Made by a program: the position numbers and the translations under genes. A DNA stretch of 15,090 nt from Actinomycetota bacterium (lineage in GTDB: Bacteria; Actinomycetota; Actinomycetes; S36-B12; UBA5976): the NCBI GenBank assembly GCA_009923375.1, contig RFTO01000011.1, forward strand, positions 1 to 15,090. Direction: 5' to 3'. Positions 13,098 through 15,090 of this stretch are shown here, in pieces. Within the stretch, counting starts at the first letter, position 1, and each line of letters starts with the position of its first letter. The notes under the pieces were generated by a model. It did not search any database. It was given only the letters and a program-made list of their open reading frames with translations, and was not told the origin of the DNA.

Positions 13098-14161
13098 CCG
13101 CGCTCCCAGAAGCTCGGGCCGACAGGTTCGGCGAAGTCACCGACAGCGACGAGGTAGCCCTCGCTGTCGACATCGAGTTGAAGTTGAGGCATATGGCGTG
13201 CAGCCGGCCCGAACACCGCTCGACCTGAGTCAGAAAGGTCGAAGGTGGATTGGTGACACGGACACAACAGTGAGTGAGTGCGTTGCTGGTATAGCGAGAT
13301 CGGGCAACCCACGTGCGTACAGATCTTCGAGTACGCGACGATTCCTTCGTAATCCCAGTTTGGCCCTTGTGTCGACTTGATCTCATCGGGGTTCATGCGA
13401 ACCAAGATGATTGCCGCCTTGGCTCGGGCATTCTGACTTCCCTCTTGCTCCTCAAGTTCAGTTAACCCGACCGGGATGGCGTTGATCAAGCCGCCGACGG
13501 CGAGGTCCTCGGGGCGAACCATCTGGCCTGAGCCTTGGTTGAGGATGCGCGTGCGGGGCTTATTGCCCCATGCGGTGTGGCGCAGCTTGTCATCGGGGGC
13601 GGTTCCCAAATCTCCGAGCAGGAAAGCGATTGGCAGCGGGAACAGCGCCATTGCCCCAAGCAGGCTGCGTCGGATGATTGGCCGACTCATGAACCCGGAC
13701 TCCTGCGCGCCGCGGCGGAATTGTTCGATGGTGTCCTCGCGAGCCTCATCACTTCCACGCAGCTCGTGACGTTCTTGAATTACTTCTTCATCTGGCATCA
13801 GCGCACGCGCCCATTGGATGGCGCCGACACCGATGAGCAATGTGCCCAAACCGATGAGACCACCGAGGGAGAGATTGCTTGCCGAGACATTACCTAGCAC
13901 CGGCACCCAGACGATGTCGTGCTTGGGCACCAGAAGATAGGCCGCGATGGCTGCGACAAAGCAGATAGCGGCGAAGGTGAACATGCCGGCGATCTGGCGC
14001 TCGGCACGCTTGGCGGCTCGCTGGCTGGTGTCAGTCCGGCGCGAGCGGTGCTCGTCCAGGCCGAGCAGGATTCGTCCACGCTCATCGGACTGGGTGTAAG
14101 TGATCGGTTCGACTTCGTGGCCGTGGCCGTGGCCCGTGTCGCCGTGTGTGGTGTCGCTCAT
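13094..14161 (-). CDS. qcrA: Rieske iron-sulfur subunit of the cytochrome bcc complex
   Basis: QcrA moves electrons from menaquinol at the Qo site to cytochrome cc via a [2Fe-2S] cluster. The 355-residue protein begins with a His/Gly-rich cytosolic segment (DTGHGHGHEVEP), followed by three membrane helices (about 57-77, 98-116, 166-184) as in actinobacterial QcrA, then the Rieske domain. CTHVGC (281-286) and CPCHQS (300-305) give ligands Cys281, His283, Cys300 and His303 and the Cys286-Cys302 disulfide. The frame opens from an ATG at 14230 inside qcrC, but ATG 14161 is preferred: it leaves a 28-nt gap after qcrC, has GAGG about 11 nt upstream, and gives a typical MSD... start. The stop overlaps the qcrB start. 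Confidence 0.95.
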   Translation of the reverse strand: MSDTTHGDTGHGHGHEVEPITYTQSDERGRILLGLDEHRSRRTDTSQRAAKRAERQIAGMFTFAAICFVAAIAAYLLVPKHDIVWVPVLGNVSASNLSLGGLIGLGTLLIGVGAIQWARALMPDEEVIQERHELRGSDEAREDTIEQFRRGAQESGFMSRPIIRRSLLGAMALFPLPIAFLLGDLGTAPDDKLRHTAWGNKPRTRILNQGSGQMVRPEDLAVGGLINAIPVGLTELEEQEGSQNARAKAAIILVRMNPDEIKSTQGPNWDYEGIVAYSKICTHVGCPISLYQQRTHSLLCPCHQSTFDLSDSGRAVFGPAARHMPQLQLDVDSEGYLVAVGDFAEPVGPSFWERG

Positions 14162-14189
14162 GATGTCTGCAGCCTCGTCATCTCGTCGC

Positions 14190-14996
14190 TTAGCGGGCCT
14201 TGGAGCCGATCCAAATGGCGAACGCGACAAGCGCGCCGATTGCCACCGTGAACAGGAATACCGTCTCGGTCACCGGGCCGAGACGTCCTAGTGCAGAACC
14301 ACCCGGGTCGGGTGCGCTCTGCAGGTAGTTGATGTAGGCGATGATTTCCTGCTTGTTCTTCGCCGGAATCTGTCGGTCGCTGAACACTGGCATGGATTGC
14401 GGGCCGGTGATCATGGCTTCGTAAATCTGCTTGGGTGATGCGTCCATCAACTGCGGTGCGACCTTGCCATCGGAGAGGGCGCCGCCCTTTCCCGCGTAGT
14501 TGTGGCACTGCGAGCAATTGAGGCGGTAGATCTCGCCACCAGCGGCCACATTCGCGTCGCTGAAGTCGTATTGCGAAGCCTTGGGTACTGACGGGCCGGG
14601 CCCCAAGGAGGCGACATAAGCAGCGAGCTTGTCAATCTCAGCTTGCGTGTACACCGGCGGCTTGCGTCGCGCTTGAACACCGGCGGCTGCCATTGGCATC
14701 CGGCCAGTGCCGACCTGGAAGTCGACAGCTGCAGCGCCTACGCCCACAAGCGAGGGTCCGTTACTGCCGCCTTGGGCAGCGAGGCCGTGACATGAGGAGC
14801 AGCCTTCGGTGAAGAGGAGTTTGCCTTGGCGTGCATTGTCGGCGTTGGCGGCGCTGCTGGACTTGGCGGAGAGAGCCGAGGTGGTGACCGCGTAAGCCGC
14901 ACCGGTGGAGACAAGTGCGAGAAGGAGCAGAACACCAGCAGCCATCGGGCGGCGGCGCTTGCTGGATGACACGTTCACAGCAGGTTTCCCTTTCAT
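14190..14996 (-). CDS. qcrC: Diheme cytochrome cc subunit of the bcc complex
   Basis: QcrC carries two covalently bound c hemes and hands electrons directly to CuA of the oxidase. The 268-residue product has a basic N-terminus with SSKRRRP, a membrane/signal helix (about 18-38), two cytochrome c domains with CSSCH (66-70) and CSQCH (161-165), Met candidates for the sixth ligands in GRMPM (about 100-102) and SMPVF (202), and a C-terminal membrane helix (about 245-263). The start is uncertain: ATG 14996 is 5 nt after the ctaE stop but has no SD, while GTG 14978 has GAAAGG 10 nt upstream and still keeps the basic segment. The longer open frame starting at 15041 overlaps ctaE and is rejected. Confidence 0.94.
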   Translation of the reverse strand: MKGKPAVNVSSSKRRRPMAAGVLLLLALVSTGAAYAVTTSALSAKSSSAANADNARQGKLLFTEGCSSCHGLAAQGGSNGPSLVGVGAAAVDFQVGTGRMPMAAAGVQARRKPPVYTQAEIDKLAAYVASLGPGPSVPKASQYDFSDANVAAGGEIYRLNCSQCHNYAGKGGALSDGKVAPQLMDASPKQIYEAMITGPQSMPVFSDRQIPAKNKQEIIAYINYLQSAPDPGGSALGRLGPVTETVFLFTVAIGALVAFAIWIGSKAR

Positions 14997-15001
14997 GGGG
15001 G

Positions 15002-15090
15002 TCAGCGCAGTCCGTAAATAGCGAAGAACAGCCCGATCCACACGACATCGACGAAGTGCCAGTAGTAAGACACGACAATCGCGGTCGTCG
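15002..15090 (-). CDS. ctaE: Cytochrome c oxidase subunit III, C-terminal end, cut by window edge
   Basis: The minus strand from the right edge encodes TAIVVSYYWHFVDVVWIGLFFAIYGLR and then TGA at 15002-15004. The YYWHFVDVVW motif is the conserved last-helix signature of oxidase subunit III, and Gly-Leu-Arg is a normal terminus. Only 29 complete codons are inside the window. The qcrC start follows within 5 nt, giving the standard actinobacterial order ctaE-qcrC-qcrA-qcrB. Subunit III stabilises the catalytic core and does not bind redox cofactors. Confidence 0.92.
   Translation of the reverse strand, partial: TTAIVVSYYWHFVDVVWIGLFFAIYGLR

Noticed and set aside
14162..14230. Longer qcrA start at ATG 14230.
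   Set aside because: It would overlap qcrC by 41 nt and add residues without family support; ATG 14161 fits better.
14997..15041. Longer qcrC start at 15041.
   Set aside because: It lies within the ctaE coding sequence and adds residues not expected before the basic signal segment.
1..15090. Search for CRISPR arrays, insertion sequences, phage genes, toxin-antitoxin pairs, tRNA or rRNA.
   Set aside because: No regularly spaced repeats, transposase motifs, terminal inverted repeats, tRNA-like cloverleaf or anomalous gene content was recognised by eye.

Overview
The window is chromosomal DNA from a member of the Actinomycetota with moderately high GC. The evidence is the cytochrome bcc-aa3 gene set (ctaE-qcrC-qcrA-qcrB plus ctaC-ctaD-ctaF, including the actinobacterial subunit IV CtaF), a DUF3043 protein, an SCO2322-family protein, and several likely leaderless genes with a TANNNT -10 box placed 6-8 nt before ATG/GTG. 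Genus cannot be resolved from the sequence alone. The gene set resembles the ctaE-qcrCAB / ctaC / HesB / gcvT / pepB neighbourhood of mycobacteria and its Streptomyces counterpart. Gene density is high and no mobile element, CRISPR array, rRNA or tRNA was seen.

Layout. At 1-605 (-) is the N-terminal two-fifths of a leucyl aminopeptidase (pepA), cut by the window edge and divergent from gcvT (656-1756, +). A minus-strand block follows: an SCO2322-like secreted/membrane protein (1878-2612), a Kv-beta-type aldo/keto reductase (2651-3649), a DUF3043 membrane protein (3715-4275) and quinolinate synthase nadA (4334-5521). The A-type Fe-S carrier erpA (5685-6059, +) diverges from nadA and converges on an overlapping minus-strand pair, a cysteine-desulfurase-like protein and tusA (6070-7469). 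After a 291-bp intergenic region with a good promoter, ctaC-ctaD-ctaF are translationally coupled on the plus strand (7761-10701), followed by a GNAT gene (10743-11303). A perfect 19-bp hairpin (11334-11377) separates these from the convergent minus-strand operon ctaE(partial)-qcrC-qcrA-qcrB (11391-15090).

How the parts fit. CtaC, CtaD, CtaE and CtaF form the aa3 oxidase, and QcrA, QcrB and QcrC form the menaquinol:cytochrome c reductase. In actinobacteria these assemble into one supercomplex in which the diheme QcrC replaces a soluble cytochrome c. ErpA, the desulfurase-like protein and TusA are sulfur/Fe-S proteins next to two Fe-S clients, NadA and the Rieske protein QcrA; that functional link is inference.

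The window is largely housekeeping and I found no clearly new multi-gene system. The points most worth a second look are: the desulfurase-like protein has Pro-Ala where the PLP-binding His-Lys is expected; a perfect 14-bp inverted repeat, probably the erpA terminator, lies inside the tusA coding sequence; five genes show leaderless start signals; and an alternating CAGGC/GCCTG repeat cluster lies immediately upstream of the ctaC promoter.
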